A stretch of 64,000 nt of DNA from Xenopus tropicalis. Taxonomy: Eukaryota > Chordata > Amphibia > Anura > Pipidae. The DNA lies in NCBI RefSeq assembly GCF_000004195.4, contig NC_030679.2, positions 31,361,712-31,425,711 on the forward strand, given 5' to 3'. Below, piece by piece: positions 20,796 to 64,000 of the stretch (within the stretch, counting starts at the first letter, position 1; each line of letters starts with the position of its first letter). A program made the translations under genes and the position numbers. The notes below the pieces were generated by a model. It was given only the letters and a program-made list of their open reading frames with translations. It had not been told where the DNA came from and did not search any database.

Positions 20796-22130
20796 CAAAA
20801 ATATGTTTAATGATTCATTTTACCCAGTTTATACTGTAAGAGAAACACTGGAAAACAGGTTGATATGGTTTATGTTCTTTGTGCAGTACCAATTGCATAT
20901 AACTGGATCACTGGGTGGGGGACAAATGTAATATTTTCCTTCTCCTGTTTTTAATAGCCAAAAAGTATGGAAGAACCCCTTAACTGGAAAACCCTATGTC
21001 CCAAGCACCCCATGTAATAGATTCCATACCTGCTCTTAGACTGTTGATCCAGGTTTGGCAAATGAATGTATTGTGTTCAGAAGAGGGATTTTCCCCCTTT
21101 TTTTCTTATAGCTTTTGAATTCATGTTCCGCTTTTTTCTGTATCTCTTTGAAACTATATTGTATATTGAATTGTATTAATCAGTTGTCGAACCTGATGGA
21201 TATAAGTCCATGGCTATTTATTAAAGGGTAAGTAAACCCTGTGCCTTCTAAGGTTTAAAGCTTAAAAGATAGCAATATAACAACAGCGTGTCAATTTTTA
21301 ATGCTTCTTTATGATTCCACTGAATGATTTTTTGCTAAAATTATATTACAAAATCTTTACAGACATACTGCTGAAGAGCTAATCGAGCTTTGGATTTCTT
21401 CAATGAGGAACTATAGGCTGATCTTCTGCCACAATCTTAAGCAGCCATAAATTACCAAAAAGTCTGTGCTTATTGAGGTTACCTGTCAGTGGTAGAGTTT
21501 TAAAACTATTGCTTACGGTCTTGAGGTAAGTATTCTATACAGTTAATTTAATGTTCACTGGAGTTTGTGTTATTATCTATTTTTAAAAATTAGGACAACA
21601 AACCTCAGCATGCAGTATACTATGTACTTTGCAATATTTAAAAAATGAAATACATGAGCCATTAATATTCTGTAAATTATGTCCATATAACTGGTGATTA
21701 GTGATGTCAAGAGTTAGAATCAGTGCTTTTGTGGTAATTGGTAATGTCATTTCTGTCACATGACTCAAAGAAACGTGTACTTCCTGTTGTAAAATATGAG
21801 GATATTAATGGCCTTGTGCTCTTATATGATCATGGAACTCCTCTGTGACTTATAATATCCTTGTATTTTACAATAGGGGGTACATTATTCACTATATAAA
21901 AGCATAAGGTGGTGGGATGATGTTTTTAATAGCTATTAAACTCCAAAATGACCTTTACTGGCTTTTTAAATGTTGGTAGGGGTTTTATTCTCCTTTTATA
22001 ATCTAGAAGAGCAAATGCTGCTATAGGACAGCATTAACGATAGCAGCACTAACCATTAATGATAGCAACGCTAATGGGCACTGATATGGACCCATTGTGA
22101 ACACAGCTTTGAAAGCAGTTAGGGCAGTAA

Positions 22131-22414
22131 AGGTGGCCACACACATAGCGATTTGCGATCCGCCACTAACCTTCAGGGCTGAAACGGCAGATAAGGAGGT
22201 AGAAACAATAGGATTTCTACCTCCTTCTGCTGATTCAGCCCTGATGGCAGATTTTGCTGAGGCGCCTTCTATGGCGCCCAATCAAAATCTTTTAACCTGG
22301 CCGATTGGCGAGTCGACCAAATATCAGCAGCCTTCTGTGATATCGGTCGACTCGTCGACTTGCCATACACGCACCGAATATTGTACGAAACGATCAGTGC
22401 GTGTATGGCCAGCT
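22131..22414. mobile_element. Harbinger-like MITE, GTGGCCA family
   Basis: TAA duplication at 22128-22130 and 22415-22417. Ends are AGGTGGCCACACACATAGCG and CGTGTATGGCCAGCT. The interior holds a mirrored AGAAACAATAGGATTTCTACCTCC block, CGAGTCGACCAAATATC and its partner. Confidence 0.8.
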
Positions 22415-22669
22415 TAACTGTAATCTTGGTAAATTTGCACATGGGCAACAATCTATAGCAATCAATCAGTAGCATTTTTGCAGCCAGATTCAAGTAAAGC
22501 AATGACAGCAAACATTTGGTTACAATGGGTTACTGCTCAGGTGCAAATTAGCCCAGTGTTGAAAATGAGCCCCACCGAAAAGCTTATTTCATGATGTATG
22601 TTATCGTAGATTTATTAGGATTGCATTTCTTACCATTCTAATGTTTTGTCTACCATTTCTTTTAATCAG

Positions 22670-22755
22670 TAGTGTATAAATACACATCTCTGTGCGCTTG
22701 CTCGGCTGTCCGATGATGCCGCACTAAGGAACTTCTCCAAACTGGAAAATCTGTG
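22670..22755 (+). other. fam13b: Probable fam13b non-coding exon 3
   Basis: Acceptor TTTTAATCAG|TAG and donor CTGTG|GTAAAG bound 86 bases. Spliced to the exon at 23346, this exon carries a TGA (22714-22716) in frame with the fam13b reading frame and no intervening ATG. That makes 23391 the first usable in-frame start. A tiny upstream ORF (ATGATGCCGCACTAA) is also present. Confidence 0.5.
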
Positions 22756-23099
22756 GTAAAGATTATTTATTTAACATCTAAGCATAGACAGGGTGTTTTG
22801 ACTTGTTATGAGTTCATAAGTCATTTAATCTGTTTCATGTATGTGTAAACATTACACATGAATGCAAGGGAGGGGGTGGAGAGGTGCTTTTCAAAAGTAC
22901 TTCTGATCTGACATGAGAATTATGTCCCAAGCATGAGTGTAAAGAAGTTGATATGACCTTTAAATGGTACCAAGTTTAACCCCAAAGAATAACCATTTAA
23001 AACACTTAATTAAATAAAAAGGGGGGGGGGGGGGCTACGTCCAAATGATGCTTTATTAAATACATAATAACAACAAAATATATTTGTCTTTGATCTTCA

Positions 23100-23240
23100 T
23101 CATTTATTCATGTAGCTCTAGCAAGTTAGACAGTGCTTTATTAATTTATAATGAGCAGGGGTCTTACAGTAACCCTGATATGGGTTACAGCATAAAAATG
23201 GCATCGGAGGGCCCCACTCACAAGAGCTTATAATTTGTTT
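23100..23240 (-). repeat. L2-like 3'-tail fragment
   Basis: The inverse of a GAGCTTATAATT / GTAGCTCT type LINE tail, similar to 47700-48005; decayed. A G12 run at 23023-23034 lies just upstream. Confidence 0.45.
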
Positions 23241-23390
23241 GAACTGCCCAAACTTTTCCATGAATAAGGAAAATATAACTGCATTTTTTATATTGTCTTT
23301 TTCCTTTTTTTCATATTTTGAACCTGACCTATATCTCTTTCTTAGCATCGGTCTACACAAAAGGCAGCTGTAATTTCTGGCCTAAAAGAT

Positions 23391-54959
<31,569 letters not shown>

Positions 54960-55555
54960 CGGCCATGTTCCATAAAGCTCTTATTGGAATTCTATTTCAA
55001 CCCAAGTGTATGCACTTTTTATATTTCCACTCACAGAATGTCATTACTAGGAATGAACACTTTGTATGCACCCAGTGAGTCCCAACCCGTCGCTCACAGA
55101 TCCTTTTTCTAACTTCTTTCTTACAGTTTTTGCTCAAAATGCATTGTTTTCAATGTTTGGTTTTTTCCAGTTTGGAAGAAGCTTTTTGTGGAAGGATTCA
55201 GTTTCATAAAGAAAACATGTTTGGAAAACCCTAGACTTCTGTGTAGGAATCCATATTAGAGTATATATGTTATGCAACGTATAGATGTTGTCTTTTATTG
55301 ATAGCGGAAATTCCATGCTACCTGCCCATGCTGAAAACCATAATCTTAATATCTGTTTGTGCTACGATATCCGTAATTGTTCTTAAGGGGGACTATATTG
55401 AAAAACAACAATTTTAATATGCGTGCAATCTCATGGAAATAATGAACTTTCTAAATATAATAATATTATTATATAATTTCTGAAATTATCCAGTTTTGCT
55501 TCAGTATTTTCCCTCTCTGCAGTTGCTTTTCATTCAGCTTAGGGTAAATCAGTTA

Positions 55556-55738
55556 TTTTGAAATTTCTATTATCTGGAATTCTTAGGACCTGGGGTTTTC
55601 CAGATAAGAGATCTTTTCTTAATTTGGATTTTTATACCCTTAAATCTGCTGAATATCGTTTAGAAATCCATCCCAATACGGGAAATGGCCTTCCCGTAAT
55701 TCAGAACTTTTTGGATAAGGGATCCCATACCTGTAGTT
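55556..55738. repeat. TTATCCAGAAA-family repeat, fragment
   Basis: TGGGGTTTTCCAGATAAGAG to GATAAGGGATCCCATACCTG. Confidence 0.7.
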
Positions 55739-56458
55739 GATTCTAATAGAGGCAAAGGCAATGCACGACAATGTATTGGACCTGACACAAATCTGCACAA
55801 AGGCAGACAGATTGCTGAGAGGGGGGTTAATTAGGGTTAATGGAATTACGGGATTATTTCAGAAACAGTACAGAATATTGAATTGATTTTATTTAGAAAG
55901 TTATTTCCATGAGATGAAGCTCATATGAAATTTTCAATTTCACAGAAGTTCCCCTTTAATCTCCACGATCATAGCAGTTAAGCTACAGACTACATATCTA
56001 ACTCCACAATCATTCTCTTCTACTTGGTTCATTGTAAGAAGCAATGGTGGGAAGCATGTATCAGTCAAAGGCATGGAACAGGGGGACAGTTTATTATTCC
56101 TCCCCTACATTCAAAGTGACTGAACGTTGTATGAAATGACTTGGACTTTTTATTTGTGTGTATGAGATTTCAGTACCGGATTCAACTATTTCTGTTTAAT
56201 AGGCAATCCATGTTATAGGTGGAATAGGCAGAGGGATAACACTAGCCAACATTTAGCATTGTTGCTATCAGCTTGAAGCTTTGGGCCAGTGAATATTTTC
56301 TCTGTCATTCTGCTGCAGTACATTCTATCATTGTACCATGAAGCAGTGTTGTTTAGGCAGGCAGCGGCCCCTGCGAGCAGCTTTCTCTCCTCTCACTCTC
56401 GCACACTGTACTTCAGCCGTTCTGTATCACAGCAAGGTGCAAAGGAACCTTATTTTTT

Positions 56459-56614
56459 CAGGCCTGGACTGGGAATCAAAATAGGCCCTGGCATTTCAAG
56501 TACACAGAGGCCCAAACTGCCCCCACAGGGCCCTGTACATAGTGTCGGTCTATGGCATCTTACAGCAGCCCCTCTGCCATTTGCCAGAACCCACAGATTG
56601 CCAGTCCGGGCCTG
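56459..56614. mobile_element. CAGGCCTGGACTGG-family MITE, best copy
   Basis: Inverted ends CAGGCCTGGACTGG and CCAGTCCGGGCCTG bound 156 bp. No clear target duplication. Confidence 0.7.
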
Positions 56615-57239
56615 TCTATAGTGTGTGCAGTTCCTATCATTGAGCTTTGCAATATCATCACCTCACATCCAAGTGTAACATTCCTACAGACACAAACAGA
56701 AGGTTTCAGCACGGGCGGCCAGCTGCCATCTTGCATATCCTGCTAATGCTTGCTTGTATTATTCTCTTGCTCTTCCCCATGCTCATTTATTTCTATAGCT
56801 TACCCTTTGTTCAGCTGCTTTATTCTACACTTGTACTGATTTCAAAACCTTTTTTTTTTTTTTTTTAGAGGAAACATTTTTTTTTATCACCAATAATTTC
56901 AAATGTCTTGGCTTTGAATCTATCTATTTTAAGTTTCTATTCTAGCACAATTGGATATTTTGTGTTGTATTTGTAAGTTTGTTTTTCTGTATGCAATATT
57001 TGCATCCTATAGAAAGCACTTAATGTAGTTGGTCACTGGCGGAGACTACTTTATTGCAGACAAATAGAAACTGTCCTGTCTCTTTCTAATATTTCTCTAG
57101 TACCAAAAGCCATAACAATGTATTTATACATCATTTAACTGAATAACAAGTCATACAGAGAGGCTGAGAACAGATCCTTCCTTCTGACATCACAGGTCAA
57201 ATTGAGTGGTCAGGAAATGTCCAAAATTAATATTTTTTC

Positions 57240-57560
57240 CTATGTGAAAAATCTTTAGGGTTGCCATAGATTAAAAGATTAGCTCATTTGGTGAGCCCAC
57301 CTCAAGGGGAGCATATCAGGGAAAGATCCACTCATTCAGTGGCACCGGTGAGCAGATCTCCCCCCAATATGCCCACCTTGATTGGATCATAATTGCTGAT
57401 ATGCAGGCCATTGGACTGAGGGCTGCATCAATGCACAGATCCAGTCCCGACAGGAAAACCAAACCTGCATGATGAATTTGCTCCCAAATATCAGGCAGTC
57501 AGTTCCTGCTGGAGGGTCCCCTACATGGGCCGATAAGCTGCCGACTTTCTGTATGGCCAT
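57240..57560. repeat. Decayed GTGGCCATACAC-family MITE
   Basis: Starts GGGTTGCCATAGATT and ends GTATGGCCATCAGG; interior phrases AAGATCCACTC and CCTACATGGGCCGATAAGCTG match the family. Confidence 0.45.
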
Positions 57561-57758
57561 CAGGTACTTAACCCCAAAAGACTGAAGCCTGTTAATACTT
57601 GTGGGGCTGCAATACCTTTCCAAACACCCTATTTCTGTTTTCTCTAGATTAAAACATTAAAAGATTTTGAGTTTTACTTCTTTTTATATAAAAATGTGTC
57701 GCCGTAAGGTTTGTTATTCTGTGAAATGAGAGTAAATTGGTCAGGAGTCTGACTCTCC

Positions 57759-57764
57759 AATAAA
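57759..57764 (+). terminator. fam13b: Candidate poly(A) signal
   Basis: AATAAA with downstream CTACCTGTGTATATTTTT. The alternative is AATAAA at 58147-58152. Confidence 0.45.
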
Positions 57765-58175
57765 TGTAGTTGCTACCTGTGTATATTTTTAATGTTATTT
57801 TTCCATAACATACATGGCAGGTATTGATATATTTGGCTTTCTTTATATATTTTTAATATATTCCTCAGTTTACGTTTGTTGTTTTCCCTCCAGCCCTAGT
57901 CAGTGTGCACTGCCGAAGGTTCCTATGGATATTACGTGTGCTTGTTGCTTATAGACCCTGTGCCTGTTCCCTCCTATATTAGACAAGCATGGCAGACCTT
58001 GTGAGAGTCCTGACTGTGATGCAATGCATCCGCTGCAAATGTATATATTTCATATGATCTATTTTTGTTGGATTCGCTGTTACTGTGCAGAGCTAAATAG
58101 GTATCTGTAATTGCATCCGATGTGCAGCTATTTCCCTCTCATTTGTAATAAAACCATTTTAACCTTCTGCTATTT

Positions 58176-59934
58176 GTACTTTTTGCAGTTTCCCAAATTA
58201 CTTTGTATTGCTATTCTGTTCATATCCAGGGCTCAGGCCCTAGAGGAACTAGTGGTTTCGGAGTTGCATTGTAGTAGTAAGGAAGAATTGACGCAAACAC
58301 ATTCTCAGTCGCCAGTAAATGAGGTGCAACTCTGGCAGCATGAAAATCTGTGTATTCTCACTTTGCTGCTAGAAGCTCCTCCTATAACATAGGAACAAAA
58401 AGCAGCCAAATATGTATGTACTGTAAATATATAGGAGTTCGTCCTTCTCTTGCACACCACCCCAGTGATGGAATAGAACACAGCCAGCCACTGGGAATCC
58501 CCTGATCTTGGCAGCGGACATGATTACCCTTGGGTTTGCTGGGTATTTCCAACTAGCAGCTGACCTGGATAACCTCACGTAACTGGAATCTTATGATCTT
58601 GACAGCAAATGACAGGGATATCCATGTGTGTGCCATACCACAGGCGCTAGAAGGAATGCCTATGGGCCACAAGTACAGTACATACAACCTCCCTGAGCCA
58701 AGTGCAAATTACAGGCACCCTTTGTGCAGGAAAGCCTTGTGCTCTGGGATCAATAATGCCCTATGGTGCAGGCACAAGCACTTGCGCTGCTGTGCCCATT
58801 AGTATGCATAGTGATTGCAAGCAGCATTTTCAAACCCCCCTATATTGCCAGAAATGGTTCTAACCTATAGCAAAGGGATTTTCAAAGTCTTCCTTATGTT
58901 TTACATGACACTGCAGCTCAGAAAATAGCTCTTTAATTTGGTGTTTTCAGTAAACAGATTGCTGTGATCTCAGGTTTTGTTGGAAGTCAGGTTTCCTCTG
59001 GGAACTTTCCGTTTGCATATTCCCCCCTTAGACCTGCAGCTAAAGGAAACGGCTTTCCTGGCATGGCATCGGGCTGTGGATGGTGACAGCAGGAGACGAG
59101 GCTAGCGCAGCAAATTGACTCTCGGCCTTTTTGCAGGGTAACTCTGTACCTGGAGGTTCAAAGGCCTAAAGACATTCGTTGGAATAATGATTCTCACTTG
59201 TGCCAGAGACATTTAGCATATCAAAGCTCTCATCTCCATGGTGTCCTGTCATTGTTTAAGGAAACAAGTTCCTTCATGCAGCGGCCCTAGCATTACTGTG
59301 CTGTACGGAGACATGGGCCCAGCCCTGGAAATGAATGGAGAAAATATAGAAATGTTTGGGTCACGTTTATCAGTTATTCATATTGGGCAGTAAGGAATGA
59401 GGGCACAACATTTCATACTAAAACATTCCTCTGCCTGTCTGCATTGGTATAAATGAATAGGAGCGGAGTCTTTAACGTATGAACCTTTAAGCCTCAGAAA
59501 AGCCCTACCCGCAACGGATTCCTATTGAAATGAGCAGCATTTGCCCCACCTGTAGCAGATGCTGGGGCAGTAAGGCAAAAAGCACGCCTGCAAAACTTTA
59601 AAAAGTACACCAATTTATCAAGGGTGCCAATGCATTGTCTGTCAGGTCCAGGCTGGTAAACTGCCATTAGAATCCATCCCAGAATCCATCACTTCACAGT
59701 GGACCACGGTTAGGGAGGGGCTGCATTACTTTTTGAGCCTAAGTGAAATGGGAAACTGGTCCCTGCTTACAGAAAAAGGCTATCATGGTTGCCTTTCAGT
59801 CTGTGGAATCAGGTCAGTCTGCATAATTTATTTCTGGTTCAGTGTTTATGCACGTTTTCTACATAAACCCAACTGAATGAGCTCATGTCAAACATGGGAG
59901 TTTAGTTTCCCTTTAAGCCTTAGGTTCAGTTTCT
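58176..59934. other. Intergenic, nothing recognised
   Basis: No gene-like ORF, splice pattern or recognised repeat, apart from a T2-like end AGTTTCCCTTTAA near 59905. Confidence 0.4.
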
Positions 59935-60219
59935 TACTCTTGAGCCACAGTCAGATGTAAAAAGACTTGGGGAGCAACACAAGCACCATAAACGTTCATG
60001 GAGGTGCCAAATAAGGGCTAAGATTGGCTATTAGGCAGCCTCTATGCACACTATCAGCTTACAGGGGGCTTTATTTGGTAGTAAATATTTTATTCAACCA
60101 AAACTTGCCACCAAGTCAGGAATTCAAAAACAACTCCCTGGTTTGGGGGCACTGGGAGCAACATCCAAGGGGTTGGTGAGCAACATGTTGCCCCTGAGCC
60201 ACTGGTTGGGGATCACTGT
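59935..60219 (-). mobile_element. hAT-like MITE (CAGTGATCCCCAAC family), inverted and end-damaged
   Basis: The inverse of 15025-15332: it contains ACTTGGGGAGCAACACAAGC, then GCTTACAGGGGGCTTTATTT, and ends GGTTGGGGATCACTG. The other terminus is lost. Confidence 0.75.
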
Positions 60220-60654
60220 GTCAGAGTTTTGGCCTCCTTCCCATAGAAATTCCTTAGTGGGACGTCTAAATAAAGAGTGAAATCTGAATTAACCCTTTAC
60301 TGGTGCATTTTTACATGGTTTTACTGGTTTGCTAATTAAATAACAATGTAAAGTAGCATTGCCAGGAGACATGACAGTCAGCAATAAGGCACTGGAATGA
60401 CAGTGAAGGTTCCTAAATCTACATTGCATGGTTCTGTAAAGCTGCACTTAAGTGCATCATCTCAATGCAGATACACCAGATTTATGTACTAGATGTACGC
60501 TAGAAAAGGTACCTTTCTACATATGATGTGGAGCTGCAATAAAATTACCCAATACTGGCTGAGAATATTGGAGATTCTGGACTTAGTCCTGCAGACCAAT
60601 ATCAATAGAACTCCCAAAATGTGTATTCCGGCTGTAATGCAGTAACCAGTACTA

Positions 60655-61100
60655 ACTTGCTTCCTCCAGGAGGCATTGCTTCTGGCCAAAAGGCTAATTA
60701 CACAAAACTGGAGAAATCCAGACCCCCCCCCCCCCTACTTTCCTCTCATGGCAGCTAATAATGCAAGATGTGCGTAAAGTAGAAAAAATGATCGACACCA
60801 AGAGAGGTGTTCCTACTAAATTTGATAAAATTTGGGGCCCATGGCTAGATATATATCCCCTAGATCAAGAGCTCAGCGACACAGAGTAACAGTGTTGTGC
60901 TGCCCTTTACTTTAGGGATAACAATATTAGCCACTGATCCCAACAATCTGTCTCTACCCACTTATTTTAACTAACACAATCGCGTTTTGGTTATTACCCT
61001 ATGACTGTACTATGTAAACTCACTGGCATGGTGAAGCTTGATGTAATATATTATTTACTCAATAAAGACTACCAGAATTTAAAAAAAAAATAAAAAAAAG
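60655..61100 (+). mobile_element. L1/Tx1-like LINE 3' end with poly-A tail
   Basis: Conceptual translation of the start gives EALLLAKRLITQNWRNP, the typical L1 ORF2 C-terminal motif. It is followed by a frame-damaged segment (FDKIWGPWLDI-like), a 3' UTR and ACTCAATAAAGACTACCAG then an A-rich tail (61080-61098). A C14 run lies inside at 60723-60736. Confidence 0.65.
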
Positions 61101-61319
61101 CTGAGCTTAAACAAGAGGCAATACCCATTCATGGAGCAATACGAGCTGCTAACTCCAGAGTCGCCATCTTATTGGCTGCTGTATAGGGTCCTATGGGAGG
61201 TTCTGTCTGTTCAACATCAGGCTGAAAATTGTCCCAATTATTGATGAAGCAGATTTAAAAGTTCTGTCAAATGGGGCTGCATTATTGCTTCAATGTCTCC
61301 ATAGCCACACATTATAACC

Positions 61320-61627
61320 CAGTGATGCCCAACCAGTGGCTCAGGGGCAACATGTTGCTCACCAACCCCTTGGATGTTGCTCTCAGTGCCCCCAAACCAG
61401 GTAGTTATTTTTGAATTCCTGACTTGGGGGCAAGTTTTGGTTGAATAAAAACAAGATTTCCTACCAAATAAAGCCCCCTGTAAGCTGATAGTGTGCATAG
61501 AGGCTGCCTAATAGCCAATCACAGCCCTTATTTGGCACCTCCATGAACTTTTATGATGCTTGTGTTGCTCTCCAAGTCTTTTAACATTTGACTGTGGCTC
61601 ACGAGTAAGAAAGGTTGGGGACCCCTG
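61320..61627. mobile_element. hAT-like MITE (CAGTGATCCCCAAC family)
   Basis: Perfect duplication TTATAACC at 61312-61319 and 61628-61635. Ends are CAGTGATGCCCAACC and GGTTGGGGACCCCTG. Close sequence match to 15025-15332. Confidence 0.88.
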
Positions 61628-61983
61628 TTATAACCCAATCACTGGCCTAGGGGCCAAAGAATGGGATCATCCAGACTGAGCCCAAATTGTTAGTGGCCAA
61701 ATCAGATAAAGATCTGCTTGCTTGGCAACCTCACCAAACACACAGACCCTAACGTATGCAAAGCGCAACCTCCTTCCGACTGCAGGGCTTATGCCCTGAT
61801 AGCATATTAGTTTATCCCTCTCAGATTATTAAATAAAAAGCTTCTCTTGGCCCCAAACATACTGTAGGTGACTTTATAAATAAAATAAATTAAGGCTTTG
61901 TGAATGTCTGCATCTTATATGCAATATCAGCCATTCCGACTGCCCATGTATATGATCATATGCAAGTTCTTATGGGGGCACAG

Positions 61984-62287
61984 AATAGGGGACCTTTTAT
62001 CCAGAATGCTCTGGGACCTGGGGTTTTCCAGATTAGGGGTCTTTTGTAATTTGGATCTTCATACTTTGTCTACTAAATAAAAATTTAAATGTTAATTAAC
62101 CCCAATAGGATTGTTATATCTTAGTTAGGATCAGGTACAGGGCACTGTTTTGTAATTACAGAGGCAAAGCAAAGCAGTTTTAAAAATCTGAATGATTCTA
62201 TTAAATTGGAGTCTATGGGAGATGACCTTTCTGTAATTTGGATCTTTCTGAATAACAGGTTTCCAAATAAGGCACCCTATACCTGTA
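61984..62287. repeat. TTATCCAGAAA-family repeat
   Basis: From GGGGACCTTTTATCCAGAATG to CACCCTATACCTGTA. Confidence 0.75.
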
Positions 62288-63814
62288 CTGACTTCCCACT
62301 CACTATATGCGGTTTATGCAGTATGCTGTTTAAACTGGGTCTGTAGTTAAAGGGGAATTCTGGCACTGGGGACAAAATACATATAACTTATCCTTATACT
62401 ATTTACTTACCTGGCTGATTAGTTACAAATTGACACATATTATAGATATATTAGCTTGAATAGAATGCATTTGCCCATTCCCTCTGCACATATGTACCTA
62501 ATGCCGTTAGTATGCACCCAGTTCTGGAGATCACATGCAGTGCTGGGGGAGGGGGGCACAACTCTTATCAAGGGCAGATAAGGCCTAGCAGGCTAGGATG
62601 TTGAATAAGAATGGCTTTAATAAGTGTTGTAAAACCAGTAGGGGGCTGAGGGCTGGTTTGGGAGATCAATGAGTCTTGTGTCCCTGTTCTGCTCACTTCT
62701 CAGGAACTCGGCCTAATACATGAAAGTTAAAGGTGACAGTCAGAACAGCCACAGGAACAAGTTAAAGACAAAATGCTGTTTTTGTGTGTAATAGATAAAG
62801 ATTCACCCTGTGTGCCCCTCTCGCAGACGCACCGAAGCCCATACTGCTCCTGACCCCTGTCCCTGCTCTGCCATAAAGGGAAATGATTATACAGTCATCT
62901 GGCAGCCCTACTGATAAAGAGGTTACTGGGAGCAGCTAAATAAACACAGTTATTCCACATTTATCATCTGATGTGTATATATATACCGTATATAATAAAA
63001 AATGATTCTGCAGCTGTTCGTTGGGCCCACTATTATCAGAGAAGGAACAGTACCTAATGACCACCCTATGCTGGGCCCTTCCTTGTAAGATTCCTAAACT
63101 GTGTGTGATTGGCCCAATTCAGAGAGCCAAAGGGAATCCGGTTCTGCTCATGATCATTCTGGAACTCTATAGTAAGGTAACAATTACCTGCGAAATGGGG
63201 GCTGAACCCATGGCAGATTGCAATGCCTGTTTGTGCTTGAGACCAAAAAGACAAATAACCATATATTCAGCTTATAATACTTCCATTAAACAAATACACA
63301 ATTTAGAGATGAATTCACTCATTAATGGGGTACAGTACTGCTCCTAGCGCTCTGTGTCGCTTCAAAGCTGTAACTATAGAGCAATGGCACGGGGGTCAAT
63401 TAGTAGCTCAGTGGCAGGTTATTGGCATTGAACTGGCAGCCTCACAATCAAGTTGAACCCATGTTAGCAAGCTATTCCCATACATGTAAATGGGGCCAAT
63501 TTTGCTAATGTTAGAACACAACCCTCAAATTCTCTCTGTGCCCTAAGGATTTAGTTTAAGGCTACTGACAGATGGGGCTCATTCTTGGCCTGAGTTTATA
63601 ATCAGCCGTTCCACTTGCTTTTGCTCCTTCCTGTGTCGGACTGTGTTGGCCTGGGTGCAGATACATGGAGCAGACTTGGTAAGCATTTTTTGTGCCAAAA
63701 TCCACTCCGTGTATTTAGGGGGTGTGGGCGCAAATATGGGCGTGGTCAAAACATACGCGCGACATTCCTTTTTGTCCCTCTTTACATTTTTCAAATGTGG
63801 GGAGGTATTCATTT
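62288..63814. other. Intergenic
   Basis: A T2-like end TTAAAGGGGAATTC is at about 62348 without a clear partner. No supported gene. The 108-codon ORF at 63021 has no recognisable features. Confidence 0.4.
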
Positions 63815-63935
63815 TTAGGTACTCAAGGGCCCAAACAGCCCCCCCACAGGCCCAATATACAGTGACTATGGCACCTTACAGCAGCCCCTCTGGGATTTGC
63901 CAGAATCCATAGATTGCCAGCCCAGGCTTGGCAGT
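63815..63935. repeat. CAGGCCTGGACTGG-family repeat, fragment
   Basis: CTTACAGCAGCCCCTCTGGG and TTGCCAGCCCAGGCTTGG match the copy at 56459-56614. Confidence 0.65.
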
Positions 63936-64000
63936 GGAAAAGTTTAAAAGACAACCTCTCTGTAAAAATATGTTTATTAAATACTAATGATGATACAAAC

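Larger units (their letters stand above)
54960..58175 (+). other. fam13b: fam13b 3' UTR (end uncertain)
   Basis: Follows the stop codon without another acceptor being needed. Candidate AATAAA signals: 57759-57764 (followed by a GT/T-rich stretch) and 58147-58152. The region contains a TTATCC-type repeat fragment (55556-55738) and a CAGGCCTGG-type element (56459-56614), so part could be genomic flank if an earlier variant signal is used. Confidence 0.5.

Noticed and set aside
22021..22417. Opposed ORFs of 86 and 106 codons
   Set aside because: They lie in the TAA-flanked MITE and its flank; no conserved protein features.
63021..63347. 108-codon ORF as a gene
   Set aside because: No recognisable domain, no splice partners, and repeats nearby; length is expected by chance.

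Overview
The window is vertebrate nuclear DNA, almost certainly from a frog and most likely Xenopus (probably X. tropicalis). It is AT-rich, has short exons with GT/AG introns, and is packed with TTAA-flanked foldback MITEs whose ends read TTAAAGG (the T2/Kolobok type described in Xenopus). It also holds TWA-flanked Harbinger-like MITEs, 8-bp-TSD hAT-like MITEs, L1/Tx1-like and L2/CR1-like LINEs, a Tc1 transposon and a DIRS retrotransposon. The species name is inference; the element types are read from the sequence.

Main gene: one multi-exon plus-strand gene, fam13b. Nineteen coding exons run from ATG 23391 to TGA 54959. Summed exon lengths keep phase at every junction and give an 830-residue protein. 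Its N-terminal half carries a RhoGAP-like domain with Gln where the arginine finger is expected. Its C-terminal half carries the conserved FAM13 basic and coiled-coil region. Three probable non-coding 5' exons (ending 12130; 18847-18913; 22670-22755) lead back to a CpG-rich promoter near 11.6-12.0 kb. The 3' UTR probably reaches 57.8-58.2 kb.

Second gene: at the left edge, on the minus strand, an ORF open from ATG 430 to the window border encodes an N-terminal membrane hairpin plus the start of an SMP domain, as in extended synaptotagmins. It is not in the plus-strand ORF set and is cut by the edge.

Layout: 1-430 E-Syt-like 5' end (-); 0.6-5.5 kb tandem repeats, a T2 MITE and unremarkable intergenic DNA; 5.5-5.7 kb a second copy of 153 bp of the fam13b promoter; 5.7-8.6 kb an L1/Tx1-like LINE with a hAT-like MITE and an L2/CR1-like LINE inside it; 8.6-11.6 kb intergenic with LINE debris; 11.6-23.3 kb fam13b promoter and 5' UTR introns full of nested MITEs; 23.3-55 kb fam13b coding exons, with a Tc1 element in intron 5 and a 4.6-kb DIRS element in intron 8; 55-58.2 kb 3' UTR; 58.2-64 kb intergenic with L1, hAT and other repeats.

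The most rewarding points are: the divergent E-Syt-like gene; the DIRS element, whose internal complementary region and inverted termini can be matched directly and which appears to have lost the front of its reverse transcriptase; a Tc1 transposase with Asp in place of the third catalytic Glu plus a frameshift; the duplicated promoter segment; and several transposon nests whose insertion order can be read from target-site duplications. I found no CRISPR, operon-like or clearly new defence or biosynthetic system.
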